From assembly GCA_051747405.1 (NCBI GenBank), contig JBNJGC010000015.1, positions 1 to 24,236 on the forward strand: a stretch of 24,236 nucleotides of DNA, given 5' to 3'. This document shows, in pieces, positions 7,688 to 14,843 of the stretch (position 1 is its first letter; every line of letters starts with the position of its first letter). The translations under genes and the position numbers were made by a program. This DNA is from JAPHTQ01 sp051747405 (lineage in GTDB: Bacteria > Pseudomonadota > Gammaproteobacteria > Thiohalomonadales > Thiohalomonadaceae). The notes beneath the pieces are model-generated. The model was not told the DNA's origin. It worked only from the letters and a program-made list of their open reading frames with translations, and ran no database searches.

Positions 7688-9097
7688 ATGTCCCTGCGCC
7701 TGCCCCCTATTCTGGTTTCGCTCCTGCTGACACCCCTGCTCGGTGGCTGCTTCAGCGAGCCGCAGAGCGATCTGGAGCGGGTCAAACAGGAGGGGCGCCT
7801 GGTGGTACTGACCCGCAACAGCGCTACCACCTACTACGAAGGGGCCGACGGCCCTGTCGGCATGGAGTACGACCTGGCCAAGGGCTTTGCCGATAAACTG
7901 GGAGTGGAGCTGGAGCTGAGAGTGGCCGACAACGTCAGCCAGGTACTCACGCGCCTGGCGGAGGGCGAGGCCGACCTTGCCGCCGCCGGCCTCACCGCCA
8001 CCGAGCCGCGTAAACTCTGGATGCGCTTCACCCCTCCCTACCAGCAGATCACCCAGCAGCTGGTCTACCGCGTGGGCACGCCGAAACCGAAGGGGATCGA
8101 TGATCTCAACGGCATTCTGGAGGTCACAGCCCAAAGCAGCCACGAGGAGCAACTGCACCAGCTCCATAGCGAACACCGTGATCTGACCTGGCTCGAGAAC
8201 CCCGAGGTGGAGAGCGAGGAGCTGCTCAGCATGGTCTGGGAGAAACTTATCGACTATACCGTCGCCGACTCCAACGAGGTGGCGATGAACCAGCGCTTCT
8301 ACCCTGAGCTACGCGTCGCCTTCGACCTCACCGAGCCGCAGCCGCTCGCCTGGGCCTTCCCCAAATTCAGGGATGGCAGCCTCCACCAAGCAGCCAGTGA
8401 CTACATCGCATCATTGGCCCAGAGCGGCAGACTGGCGCACCTCCACGAACGCTACTACGGCCACCTGAACGATTTCGACTACGTCGGCACCCGCACCTAC
8501 ATGCGCCACATCCAAAGCCGCCTGCCCGAGTACCGCGAACTGTTCGAGTACTCGGCCAAGGAGTTCGGCCTCGACTGGCGGCTGCTGGCCGCCACCGCCT
8601 ACCAGGAGTCCCACTGGAATCCCAATGCCGTCTCACCCACCGGGGTACGCGGGATCATGATGCTCACCCAACGCACCGCCGCAGAACTCGGGGTAAGCAA
8701 ACGCACCGACCCGGTGCAGAGCATCCGCGGCGGCGCGCTCTATCTGAGCCGGATGATGGAGAAGATCCCGCAACGGATCGAACAACCGGATCGCTCCTGG
8801 CTGGCCCTGGCCTCCTACAACATCGGCTACGGCCACCTGGAAGATGCCCGGGTGATCACCCAGCGTCAGGGTGGCGACCCGGACAGTTGGAAAGACGTCA
8901 AAGAGTACCTGCCGCTACTGCGGCAACGAAAATGGCACAGCCAGACCCGCTTCGGCTACGCCCGCGGCAACGAGGCGGTGCGTTATGTAGAGAATATCCG
9001 CAGTTACTACGACATCCTGGTCTGGTATACCGGGCAAGAAAACACCCCCGAAACCCTGCCGCCCAAGGCGCTCAACATCGGCAACCCGGCGCTTTGA
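7688..9097 (+). CDS. mltF: membrane-bound lytic murein transglycosylase F
   Basis: A 469-residue outer-membrane lipoprotein that cleaves peptidoglycan between MurNAc and GlcNAc to give 1,6-anhydroMurNAc ends. It has a lipoprotein signal with lipobox LGGC (lipidated C21), a regulatory domain of the amino-acid ABC solute-binding type (about 30-265; RLVVLTRNSATTYY at the start) and a C-terminal SLT/lysozyme-like domain. The catalytic Glu is E307 in AATAYQESHWNPNAVSPTGVRG, followed by GIMMLT and later ALASYNIGYGHLEDAR. The ATG at 7688 is required to give the lipoprotein signal; an upstream in-frame start inside lpxH would spoil it. No ribosome site precedes this ATG. The gene lies 53 bases behind lpxH on the same strand. 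Confidence 0.95.
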   Translation: MSLRLPPILVSLLLTPLLGGCFSEPQSDLERVKQEGRLVVLTRNSATTYYEGADGPVGMEYDLAKGFADKLGVELELRVADNVSQVLTRLAEGEADLAAAGLTATEPRKLWMRFTPPYQQITQQLVYRVGTPKPKGIDDLNGILEVTAQSSHEEQLHQLHSEHRDLTWLENPEVESEELLSMVWEKLIDYTVADSNEVAMNQRFYPELRVAFDLTEPQPLAWAFPKFRDGSLHQAASDYIASLAQSGRLAHLHERYYGHLNDFDYVGTRTYMRHIQSRLPEYRELFEYSAKEFGLDWRLLAATAYQESHWNPNAVSPTGVRGIMMLTQRTAAELGVSKRTDPVQSIRGGALYLSRMMEKIPQRIEQPDRSWLALASYNIGYGHLEDARVITQRQGGDPDSWKDVKEYLPLLRQRKWHSQTRFGYARGNEAVRYVENIRSYYDILVWYTGQENTPETLPPKALNIGNPAL

Positions 9098-9117
9098 GTT
9101 TAAGGTTCGACGCAGTT

Positions 9118-9199
9118 CGTAGGCCAGGCTGCCCTCTCCGGAGGCGCGTGCGGCGATGCCATGGCGATGCCGGCTCTCGTTCACTCCTGGCTGCCTGGC
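9118..9199. repeat. interspersed element with near-inverted ends, copy 1
   Basis: The left end CGTAGGCCAGGCTGCCC (9118-9134) is identical to 18365-18381. The right end GGCTGCCTGGC (9189-9199) is identical to 18448-18458. Within one copy the ends are imperfect inverted repeats (GCCAGGCTGCC against GCCAGGCAGCC, 10 of 11 bases). The inner parts of the two copies do not match. It begins about 20 bases after the mltF stop and could fold into a hairpin at the end of that transcript. Confidence 0.65.
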
Positions 9200-9254
9200 G
9201 CTTGTGTATGCACGGAATTACCGCGCTCCAGTCATTGACCGAACCGGCCTGTTC

Positions 9255-9290
9255 ACCGCAAAGACGCAAAGGACGCGAAGGTTTTTTTTT
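9255..9290. repeat. 3 x 9-base tandem repeat (ACGCAAAGG type) followed by T9
   Basis: Three consecutive nonamers fit the consensus ACGCAAAGG: ACCGCAAAG (9255-9263), ACGCAAAGG (9264-9272) and ACGCGAAGG (9273-9281). Nine T bases follow at 9282-9290. From memory this kind of sequence is scattered through many environmental proteobacterial genomes; it has no known coding role. Confidence 0.7.
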
Positions 9291-9391
9291 ATTATGATAA
9301 CTACTCGCCCCCCTGACATAGCGTTCGATTCCTCGGCCATTGTGGCGACGGCCACGGGCCGCCCTATATGCCTGACGAGCGATACCCATAG

Positions 9392-9438
9392 GATGCGCTG
9401 AGCCTGCGAAGCGCATCATGCAGGGGCCTTGAGATTAT
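9392..9438. repeat. interspersed element with GATGCGCT/AGCGCATC hairpin
   Basis: GATGCGCT (9392-9399) and AGCGCATC (9410-9417) form a perfect 8-base stem with a 10-base loop. The following part, up to GAGATTAT at 9438, recurs at the start of the window: 9420-9438 is inverted in 1-19, and 9403-9418 is direct in 15-30. GAAGCGCATC also occurs at 17803-17812 inside another repeat. It looks like a REP-type palindromic intergenic sequence. Confidence 0.7.
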
Positions 9439-9441
9439 TGC

Positions 9442-9468
9442 CACAGAGGACACAGAGAGCACGGAGAC
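9442..9468. repeat. 3 x 9-base tandem repeat (CACAGAGGA type)
   Basis: Three consecutive nonamers: CACAGAGGA (9442-9450), CACAGAGAG (9451-9459) and CACGGAGAC (9460-9468). It has the same three-unit, nine-base layout as the repeat at 9255-9281 but a different sequence. It abuts the REPIN-like unit that begins at 9468. Confidence 0.7.
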
Positions 9469-9557
9469 CGTCATGCCGGACCTGCTCCGGCATCCATGCC
9501 AGGGTTGTCTTCGCCGTGTGTTTCGGGATGGATTCCGGGTCAAGCCCGGAATGACGG
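9468..9557. repeat. REPIN-like unit: two hairpins in inverted arrangement
   Basis: The outer ends CCGTCATGCCGG (9468-9479) and CCGGAATGACGG (9546-9557) are inverted repeats matching at 11 of 12 bases. Each end carries its own perfect hairpin: TGCCGGA/TCCGGCA (9474-9480 and 9486-9492, loop CCTGC) and ATTCCGGG/CCCGGAAT (9532-9539 and 9545-9552, loop TCAAG). Two inverted REP-like hairpins about 40 bases apart are the layout of a mobile REP doublet (REPIN), usually moved in trans by a RAYT transposase. No such gene is in the window. Confidence 0.75.
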
Positions 9558-9590
9558 CTTCGACATGCTGCTGACGCTTGAGTAAACAGC

Positions 9591-9608
9591 ATTCGGTATA
9601 GACCGAGT
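9591..9608 (-). terminator. weak stem-loop just past the tadA stop
   Basis: On the minus strand ACTCGGT (9602-9608) pairs with ACCGAAT (9591-9597) around a CTAT loop, allowing one G-T pair. It is followed by GCTGTTT rather than a solid T run. It could end transcription of the pump-tadA operon, but the stem is short. Confidence 0.3.
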
Positions 9609-9610
9609 AT

Positions 9611-10081
9611 TCACTTTGCGCGCCGGCGGCGAAAAAAATCGCGCAGCAATCGGGCGCTCTCATCGGCCATCACCCCGCCGACCACTTCGCAGCGGTGGTT
9701 GAGTTCGTTGCTCTGCAGGAGGTTGTAGACCGATCCCGCCGCCCCGGTCCGCGGGTCGACGGTGGCGTAGACCACCCGCCCGACACGGGCGTGGACGATG
9801 GCACCGGCGCACATCGGGCAGGGCTCGAGTGTCACGTAGAGCGTCGTGCCGGTGAGACGGTAGTTCTCAAGCCGTTTGCCCGCCATGCGCAGCAGCCGGA
9901 TCTCGGCGTGACCGGTGGGGTCGTGGTCGGCGATGGGGCGATTGCGCTCCTCGACAATCAGCTGTCCACCCTTGACCAGCACCGCTCCCACCGGCACCTC
10001 CCCCTCACGCGCAGCCAGCTGCGCCTGCGCCAGAGCGCGGCGCATCCAGTGGTTATCGGGGGATTCGAGTTCAAGCGTCAT
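9611..10081 (-). CDS. tadA: tRNA-specific adenosine deaminase
   Basis: A 156-residue zinc deaminase that converts A34 to inosine in the anticodon of tRNA-Arg(ACG). The zinc site is complete: H58 and catalytic E60 in GHAEIRLL, C88 and C91 in LEPCPMCAGA. The core VPVGAVLV, NRPIADHDPTGHAE and TGAAGSVYNLLQ follows the family pattern. The start at 10081 gives MTLELESPDNHWMRRAL, aligning with the E. coli N-terminus (EYWMRHAL); an earlier in-frame start at 10117 adds unconvincing residues. No clear ribosome site is visible. It lies 55 bases behind the RND pump gene on the same strand and is probably its operon partner by position only. TadA, GuaA and MltF are neighbours in other Gammaproteobacteria too. 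Confidence 0.95.
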   Translation of the reverse strand: MTLELESPDNHWMRRALAQAQLAAREGEVPVGAVLVKGGQLIVEERNRPIADHDPTGHAEIRLLRMAGKRLENYRLTGTTLYVTLEPCPMCAGAIVHARVGRVVYATVDPRTGAAGSVYNLLQSNELNHRCEVVGGVMADESARLLRDFFRRRRAK

Positions 10082-10136
10082 GGGGTGTATTGAACCACAA
10101 CCGCCCGCAGAAGCCATCCCCGCAGGCTAACGCCGC

Positions 10137-13100
10137 TCACCTCTCGACAGCACCGGTCCAACCCAGCTCATCCAGCAGCACATAGAGCGCCGGGATAACC
10201 ACCAGCACCAGCACAGTGGCCGTGAGCAGGCCGAACACCACGGAGATGACCAGCGGCTTGATGGCGGCGGCCTGGGTGCTGGTCTCCGCCAGCAGCGGCG
10301 CCAGACCGGCGATGGTGGTGGTGGATGAGATCAGGATAGCGCGTAGCCGATCACGGCTCGCCTGCCCCGCCGCCGCGATGGCCGACAGCCCCCGCGCGCG
10401 ATGACCTTTGATAAAGTGGATCAGTAAAATGGCGTTGTTGACCACGATACCGGCCAGCCCGGCAGCACCGATCAGCGACGGCATCGACAGATAGTAGCCC
10501 ATCAACACATGGCCCCAGATCGCACCGATGAAGGCGAGCGGAATCGACAGCATGACGATCAACGGCTCCACATAACTGCGGAACTGAAAGGAGAGGATCA
10601 CGAAGATCCCCACCAGACCGATCAGCAGCCCGCGGGCAATGGAGGCGCCGGTTTCGGCAGAGCGGGCCACCTGGCCTTCGAATCCCACATCGACCCCCGG
10701 GTGGCGCGCCTTAAACGACGCCAGCCACTCGGTGCGCAGATCGTCCACAATCGCCTGGCCACTGCTGAGACGGGCATCCACGTTCGCCTCGACGGTGACG
10801 CTGCGGCGTCCGTCGATACGGGTGATGCGTGCCCAATCGCGCCGCTCGCTGATACGCACCACCTCGCCCAGCGGCACCTGCCCGCCGCTGGGCAGCATGA
10901 GGGTCTGATCGGCCAGGTCATCGAGGCTGTCACGGTCCGCCCCGGCCTGACGGATCAGGATCTCCACATCGTGATCGCCGATGCGTTGGCTATCGGCCAC
11001 CTCCCCCAGTAGAGTGGCGCGCAACTGGCCGGCCACCTCCTCGGCGCTCAACCCCAGTCCGTGAGCGCCGGGGGCGAGGGAGAGGCTGCGCTGCGGTTTA
11101 CCGGGGCGCAGATCGTCGATGACATTATAGGCGGCGCTGTAACCGACCAGGTGCGCCGCCGCATCGCGGGCGGCCGCCTTCAGCGCCTGCAGATCCTCCC
11201 CCTGCAGACGCAGCTCCACCGGGATCCCGGCCGGGCCGAAGCCCGGCTCCTGGATGATCAGGCTGTGGATCCCGGCGAGGGGGCCGATCGCCTCGCGCCA
11301 GGCCGCGGTCAGTTCGTCGAGGGTGATGCTGCGCCGCTCGGCACTGAGCAGGTCCACCATCACCGTAGCGACGTGGGGCCCGGCCTCGCGGGCGCTTAGG
11401 TTGTGGTTAAAACGGGTCTGCAGCGCCTCTACCAGCGGCCTCTGCTCAGGCTGCTGCGGGCTCAGGCGCTGATCCAGCTCTCGCATGGCCGCCTCCACCC
11501 GGGCGGCCACCTCGCCGGTCCGCTCAAGCGGAGTCCCCTGGGGCATGAGGATGCGCGCCTCCAGCACATCCCCGTCGATAGCGGGCATCGCCTCGCTGCC
11601 GATATGGCCACCGGCCATGAATCCGACCGAGCCGAGAATGATCAGCAACACCAGCCCCAACACCGCATGGCGCCAGGTGATGGCCCGGTCGGCCAGCGCG
11701 CCGATACGCTCACGAAACCTTCCGAACCCCCTTTCGAAGGCGCGACGAAAACGCGAGTCGTGGCCGTCACGCAGACCCGGCACACTCCCTTTGAGATGGT
11801 GCGGCAGGATCCAGAACGCCTCGATAAGGCTGGCGGCCAGGGCGGCGATCAACACCACCGGCAGCACCTCCAGCACCGCGCCCAGCTCGCCGGCCAGGAA
11901 GGAGAGCGGCAGGAAGACCGAGACTGTGGTCAGAAAGGAGGAGAGCACCCCCGGCAGCACCTGGCGGGTACCGGCCACCACCGCCTGCAGGGCCGAGTCG
12001 TGCTCACCGGCGTGCTCGGCGATATTGTCGGTGATCACCACCGCATCATCCATGACGATGCCGATCGCCATCAGCAGGGCCACCAGGGTGATCATATTGA
12101 GCGACAGCCCGGTCAGCGCCATGACGAAGACCGCGCCCATGAACGCCGCCGGCAGCCCCAGCACCGCCCACAACGCCAGCCGCGGACGAAAGAAGAGGCT
12201 CATCACCAACACCACCAGCACCAGCCCCATCAGGCCGTTTTTCACCAGCATCTGCAGGCGGGCGCGCACGATGCTGGTCATGTCCTGGGTCAGTGCGAGA
12301 CGCACGCCGCCGTCGAAGCGTCCACGCTCGGCATCGATCAGTGCGCTCAGCGCATCCATCACCCGCAGCGAGTCCTCGCGCAGGCTCTTGCTCACCTCCA
12401 GCACCACTGCCCGCTCGCCGTTGAAGAGGATCTTCTCCTCCGCCCGCTCGCCAACCTGTTTGAGGTGGGCGATCTCTCCCAGGGTCAGTTCGCCCCCCTC
12501 GGCATCCGAGATCACCACCAGCTGCTGCAGTTGGCGCAGCGAGCGGCGCTGATCGGTAAAGCGCAGCTGGATGTCCCGCCCGCGGGTCTCCAGCGTGCCC
12601 AACGGCATGTCGACGTTCTGGCGCGCCACCCGGGCCGCCAGTTCACGGGCCGACAGGCCGTACTGGCCCAGCACCTCGCGGGGAACCTCCACCTGCCACT
12701 GACGCTGGGAGAGGCCGTGGAGCGCCACCCCCGCCACCCCCGGCAGGGCCATGATCCGCCCCTCCAGAGCCAGGGCGTAATCCTCCAGCTGGTCCGGCAC
12801 CATATCACCGGCGACCGCCACCGCGGCGACCAGGTCGCTGCGATGCAGCTCCCGCACCACCGGCGCCTCGGCGCGGGCGGGTAGATCGGTAATGGCGTTG
12901 ACCTCGGTGTCGATCTCGCTGAGAAAACGCAGGGGCTCGCCCCCCGCCAGCATCGTCGCGGTGGCCCTGGCCAGATTGTCCTGGGCGGTACAGACCAGTT
13001 CGTCCAGATAGTCGACCCCCTTGAGGGCGTCGTGCAGCCGACGACAGACAGCGTCCTCTACATCGGCGGCGCTGGCGCCGCGATAGCGCACCTCGATGCT

Positions 13101-13229
13101 CACCTCCACCGGACGGTAGTCGGGAAAGGTCTCGCGCTTGAGCGACGGCGCGGCAAAGAGCCCCGCCGCCAGCAACACGATCAGCAGCAGATTGGCCGCG
13201 GTGGGGTGGCCGGCGAACCAGTGAATCAT
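10137..13229 (-). CDS. RND efflux permease (AcrB/MexB-like superfamily)
   Basis: A 1030-residue inner-membrane proton-driven exporter. Layout: TM1 near residues 10-28, a large periplasmic loop, a TM block from about 330, a second TM near 525-545, a second periplasmic loop and a final TM block. The TM4 proton-relay aspartates D394 and D395 are present in GIVMDDAVVITDNIAEH. In the TM10-type motif GIVVNNAILLIHFIKGH, Asn stands where AcrB has Lys940 (AKNAIL); this is a common variant of other RND subfamilies rather than decay. Its ATG overlaps the stop of the membrane-fusion gene (ATGA) behind a GAGGAG ribosome site. The substrate cannot be read from sequence. No outer-membrane channel gene is nearby, so TolC or another partner must be shared. 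Confidence 0.94.
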   Translation of the reverse strand: MIHWFAGHPTAANLLLIVLLAAGLFAAPSLKRETFPDYRPVEVSIEVRYRGASAADVEDAVCRRLHDALKGVDYLDELVCTAQDNLARATATMLAGGEPLRFLSEIDTEVNAITDLPARAEAPVVRELHRSDLVAAVAVAGDMVPDQLEDYALALEGRIMALPGVAGVALHGLSQRQWQVEVPREVLGQYGLSARELAARVARQNVDMPLGTLETRGRDIQLRFTDQRRSLRQLQQLVVISDAEGGELTLGEIAHLKQVGERAEEKILFNGERAVVLEVSKSLREDSLRVMDALSALIDAERGRFDGGVRLALTQDMTSIVRARLQMLVKNGLMGLVLVVLVMSLFFRPRLALWAVLGLPAAFMGAVFVMALTGLSLNMITLVALLMAIGIVMDDAVVITDNIAEHAGEHDSALQAVVAGTRQVLPGVLSSFLTTVSVFLPLSFLAGELGAVLEVLPVVLIAALAASLIEAFWILPHHLKGSVPGLRDGHDSRFRRAFERGFGRFRERIGALADRAITWRHAVLGLVLLIILGSVGFMAGGHIGSEAMPAIDGDVLEARILMPQGTPLERTGEVAARVEAAMRELDQRLSPQQPEQRPLVEALQTRFNHNLSAREAGPHVATVMVDLLSAERRSITLDELTAAWREAIGPLAGIHSLIIQEPGFGPAGIPVELRLQGEDLQALKAAARDAAAHLVGYSAAYNVIDDLRPGKPQRSLSLAPGAHGLGLSAEEVAGQLRATLLGEVADSQRIGDHDVEILIRQAGADRDSLDDLADQTLMLPSGGQVPLGEVVRISERRDWARITRIDGRRSVTVEANVDARLSSGQAIVDDLRTEWLASFKARHPGVDVGFEGQVARSAETGASIARGLLIGLVGIFVILSFQFRSYVEPLIVMLSIPLAFIGAIWGHVLMGYYLSMPSLIGAAGLAGIVVNNAILLIHFIKGHRARGLSAIAAAGQASRDRLRAILISSTTTIAGLAPLLAETSTQAAAIKPLVISVVFGLLTATVLVLVVIPALYVLLDELGWTGAVER

Positions 13230-14596
13230 CGCTCCTCACCCCGGGCGCGAAGCTGCAGACGCCGCTCCAGCCCCTCATCCCGCTGTGGCCGGATGGCCAT
13301 ACCTTCCAGCGCCGGGATCGGATCGTCGACGATCACCCGGTCGCCGGGGGCGAGCCCCTCACTAATCACCGCCATATCGTGTTGCTCGAAGGCCACCTCA
13401 ACCGGTCGGCGACGCAGACGGTCATCGCCATCGACCCGATAGACCTCTCCCCCGTGCACCGCCGTGGCGGGGATCACCAGCTGCGGCTCGCGGCTGGCAA
13501 CGCTCAGACGCACCTGCACATACATGCCCGGCTGCAGGGCGGGACGCTCTGGCGGGGCCACATCGGCATAGGGTTTGTCCACCGTCACCACCACCCGTGC
13601 GGTGCGAGTCGCCGGGTCGAGCCCGCTGCTGACCCGCGACAACCGGGCCGGCCAGGAGAGATCGGCAAAGCCGGCGAGGCGCACCTGCGCCTCTATCGCC
13701 GTCAGGTCGACCCGCTCACCGATATCCAGCGCCTCCTCCGGTGACGAGGACAGCAACACATTCCCCATCAACCGGCGCAACATGGACAGCGGGATATGGG
13801 TCTCCACCTCCGCCGTCTCGATACTGTCGGCAAGGAACAGCCGCTGCCCGACCGCAGCGTGCTGATGAAGCTCCACCGCCACCTCAGCGAGGCGCAGATC
13901 GTAGGGGGCGACGAAGCGGGTATCGGCCAGATCCCGTCGGGCCTGCGCCAGTCGGGTCTCGGCGCGCGCGAGGCGGGCTTTGAGGGCGTCACGACGGCTG
14001 GGCAGCAGGGTTAACTGGTTCTCCAGTGAGGTCACCGCCTGGCGCTGCGCCACGGTGGCGCGGAGCTGTTCATCACGCCTCGAGGCCGAGACGGAGCCCT
14101 GCTCCACCAAACGCTCGATGCGCGCCAGCTCCTGCTCGGCCAGGGCCAGCCGCTCCCGCTCCAGCGCCAGCAGGCGACCGGTGTTTTGCTCTTCGCTATC
14201 GATCTGGGAGCGCTCCGCGGCAAGCCCCGCCAGATCAGCCTGCGCCTCGGCGATGGCCAGCTCGTAGCGGCTCGGGTCGAGTGCCAACAGCAGCGTCCCC
14301 TTACGCAGCAGCTTGCCGCTCTCCAGATCGGGGTGGCGCTCCACCACCCGCCCGGCGACGTTGGCGCTAGCCTGCCAGCTCTCGGCGGGGCGGCTCACAC
14401 CGTGGCCGCGCGCCTCCACCTCGAAGGCCAGCGGTCGCACCTCGATCACCGCGAGGGTCGGCAGCGGCTGCGCCACCTCGCCGTGGCTCGGCGTCTGGCG
14501 GTTGGCCACCAACAGCGCAAGCACCAGCGCCCCCACCGCGGCACCGGCCAGGGGCCAGCCCCAGCGACGCACCTGTTTGCCGACCGATAGACCCAT
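13226..14596 (-). CDS. periplasmic adaptor (membrane fusion protein) of the RND pump
   Basis: A 456-residue HlyD/AcrA-family adaptor linking an RND permease to an outer-membrane channel. A single N-terminal anchor helix (about residues 12-31) is present without a lipobox, so it is probably membrane-anchored rather than lipidated. A first lipoyl half (SANVAGRVVERHPDLESGKLLRKG) leads into a long coiled-coil hairpin (about 108-215, rich in Ala, Arg, Glu and Leu), then the second half (FVAPYDLRLAEVAVELHQHAAVGQ), a beta barrel and a membrane-proximal domain (VIPATAVHGGEVYRVDGDDR). It overlaps the permease by four bases, so the two are coupled. A GGGGAGCAGG stretch lies upstream of the ATG. Confidence 0.92.
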   Translation of the reverse strand: MGLSVGKQVRRWGWPLAGAAVGALVLALLVANRQTPSHGEVAQPLPTLAVIEVRPLAFEVEARGHGVSRPAESWQASANVAGRVVERHPDLESGKLLRKGTLLLALDPSRYELAIAEAQADLAGLAAERSQIDSEEQNTGRLLALERERLALAEQELARIERLVEQGSVSASRRDEQLRATVAQRQAVTSLENQLTLLPSRRDALKARLARAETRLAQARRDLADTRFVAPYDLRLAEVAVELHQHAAVGQRLFLADSIETAEVETHIPLSMLRRLMGNVLLSSSPEEALDIGERVDLTAIEAQVRLAGFADLSWPARLSRVSSGLDPATRTARVVVTVDKPYADVAPPERPALQPGMYVQVRLSVASREPQLVIPATAVHGGEVYRVDGDDRLRRRPVEVAFEQHDMAVISEGLAPGDRVIVDDPIPALEGMAIRPQRDEGLERRLQLRARGEER

Positions 14597-14741
14597 ATCA
14601 ACCTGCTCCCCTGCGCTGCAATCCTTTGACGGTAGATGTTAATAGCGGCGGGCGCCAGTTGGCGGATCCGGTGCATACCCCAGCGATTCAGTGACCGCAT
14701 CAGTTGACAGCTCAAGCGCTGTACTCCGATGGAGGTTAGTA

Positions 14742-14774
14742 ATGGAGCACCGTAAACAGGCGCTGCCTGGCTAA
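14742..14774 (+). CDS. possible 10-residue leader peptide
   Basis: An ATG at 14742 follows a strong GGAGG ribosome site (14731-14735) by six bases and opens a 10-codon frame, MEHRKQALPG, ending in TAA at 14772. The stop sits inside the left arm of the inverted repeat 14768-14800. A TTGACA at 14704-14709 lies upstream but lacks a clear -10 partner. It may be a leader peptide, the remnant of a lost gene, or chance. Confidence 0.25.
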   Translation: MEHRKQALPG

Positions 14775-14805
14775 TTGGCAATAACATTGACAATTAGCCA
14801 TTTTT
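14768..14805 (+). promoter_or_regulatory. perfect 10-base inverted repeat, operator or terminator
   Basis: TGGCTAATTG (14768-14777) and CAATTAGCCA (14791-14800) are exact reverse complements 13 bases apart. TTTTT follows at 14801-14805, which makes a plus-strand intrinsic terminator possible. The right arm also contains part of the TTGACA box (14787-14792) of the ATPase promoter, so the repeat could instead be a repressor operator. Confidence 0.6.
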
Positions 14806-14814
14806 CCGCATAAT
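14787..14814 (+). promoter_or_regulatory. sigma-70 promoter of the AAA/DUF4143 ATPase gene
   Basis: A perfect -35 box TTGACA (14787-14792) and a -10 box CATAAT (14809-14814, five of six consensus bases) are separated by 16 bases. Transcription should start near 14821, about 23 bases ahead of the GTG start at 14844. The -35 box overlaps the right arm of the inverted repeat. Confidence 0.7.
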
Positions 14815-14843
14815 GTAGGCACATAAAGTAACCAGAAACCACC

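Larger units (their letters stand above)
9098..9610. other. gene-free stretch packed with interspersed repeats
   Basis: About 510 bases between the convergent mltF and tadA genes. No credible protein is encoded on either strand. It holds, in order, a GTAGGCCAGGCTGCC-type element, a 3 x 9-base tandem repeat ending in a T9 run, about 90 bases with no recognised structure (9291-9380), a GATGCGCT hairpin element, a second 3 x 9-base tandem repeat, a two-hairpin REPIN-like unit and a small stem-loop behind tadA. Confidence 0.8.
14597..14843. other. divergent intergenic region between pump operon and ATPase
   Basis: It holds the ATPase promoter, a perfect 10-base inverted repeat and a possible 10-codon leader, each listed separately. 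A CGCCA-GT-TGGCG symmetry at 14653-14664 lies on the pump side and could be a regulator site, but this is weak. I found no convincing promoter for the minus-strand pump operon. Confidence 0.5.

Noticed and set aside
9282..9290. T9 run as an intrinsic terminator for mltF
   Set aside because: No GC-rich hairpin lies immediately before it, only the ACGCAAAGG tandem block.
9255..9468. Possible CRISPR array in the repeat-rich gap
   Set aside because: Units are 9 bases, directly adjacent with no spacers, and no cas gene is nearby.
11403..12884. 493-codon plus-strand open frame opposite the RND permease
   Set aside because: It is a His/Gln/Arg-rich product with no recognisable domain, fully antisense to the pump gene; a composition artefact.
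10137..13229. Pump inactivation through Asn in place of the TM10 Lys
   Set aside because: The VNNAI form of this motif is common in functional RND subfamilies, and the TM4 aspartate pair is intact.
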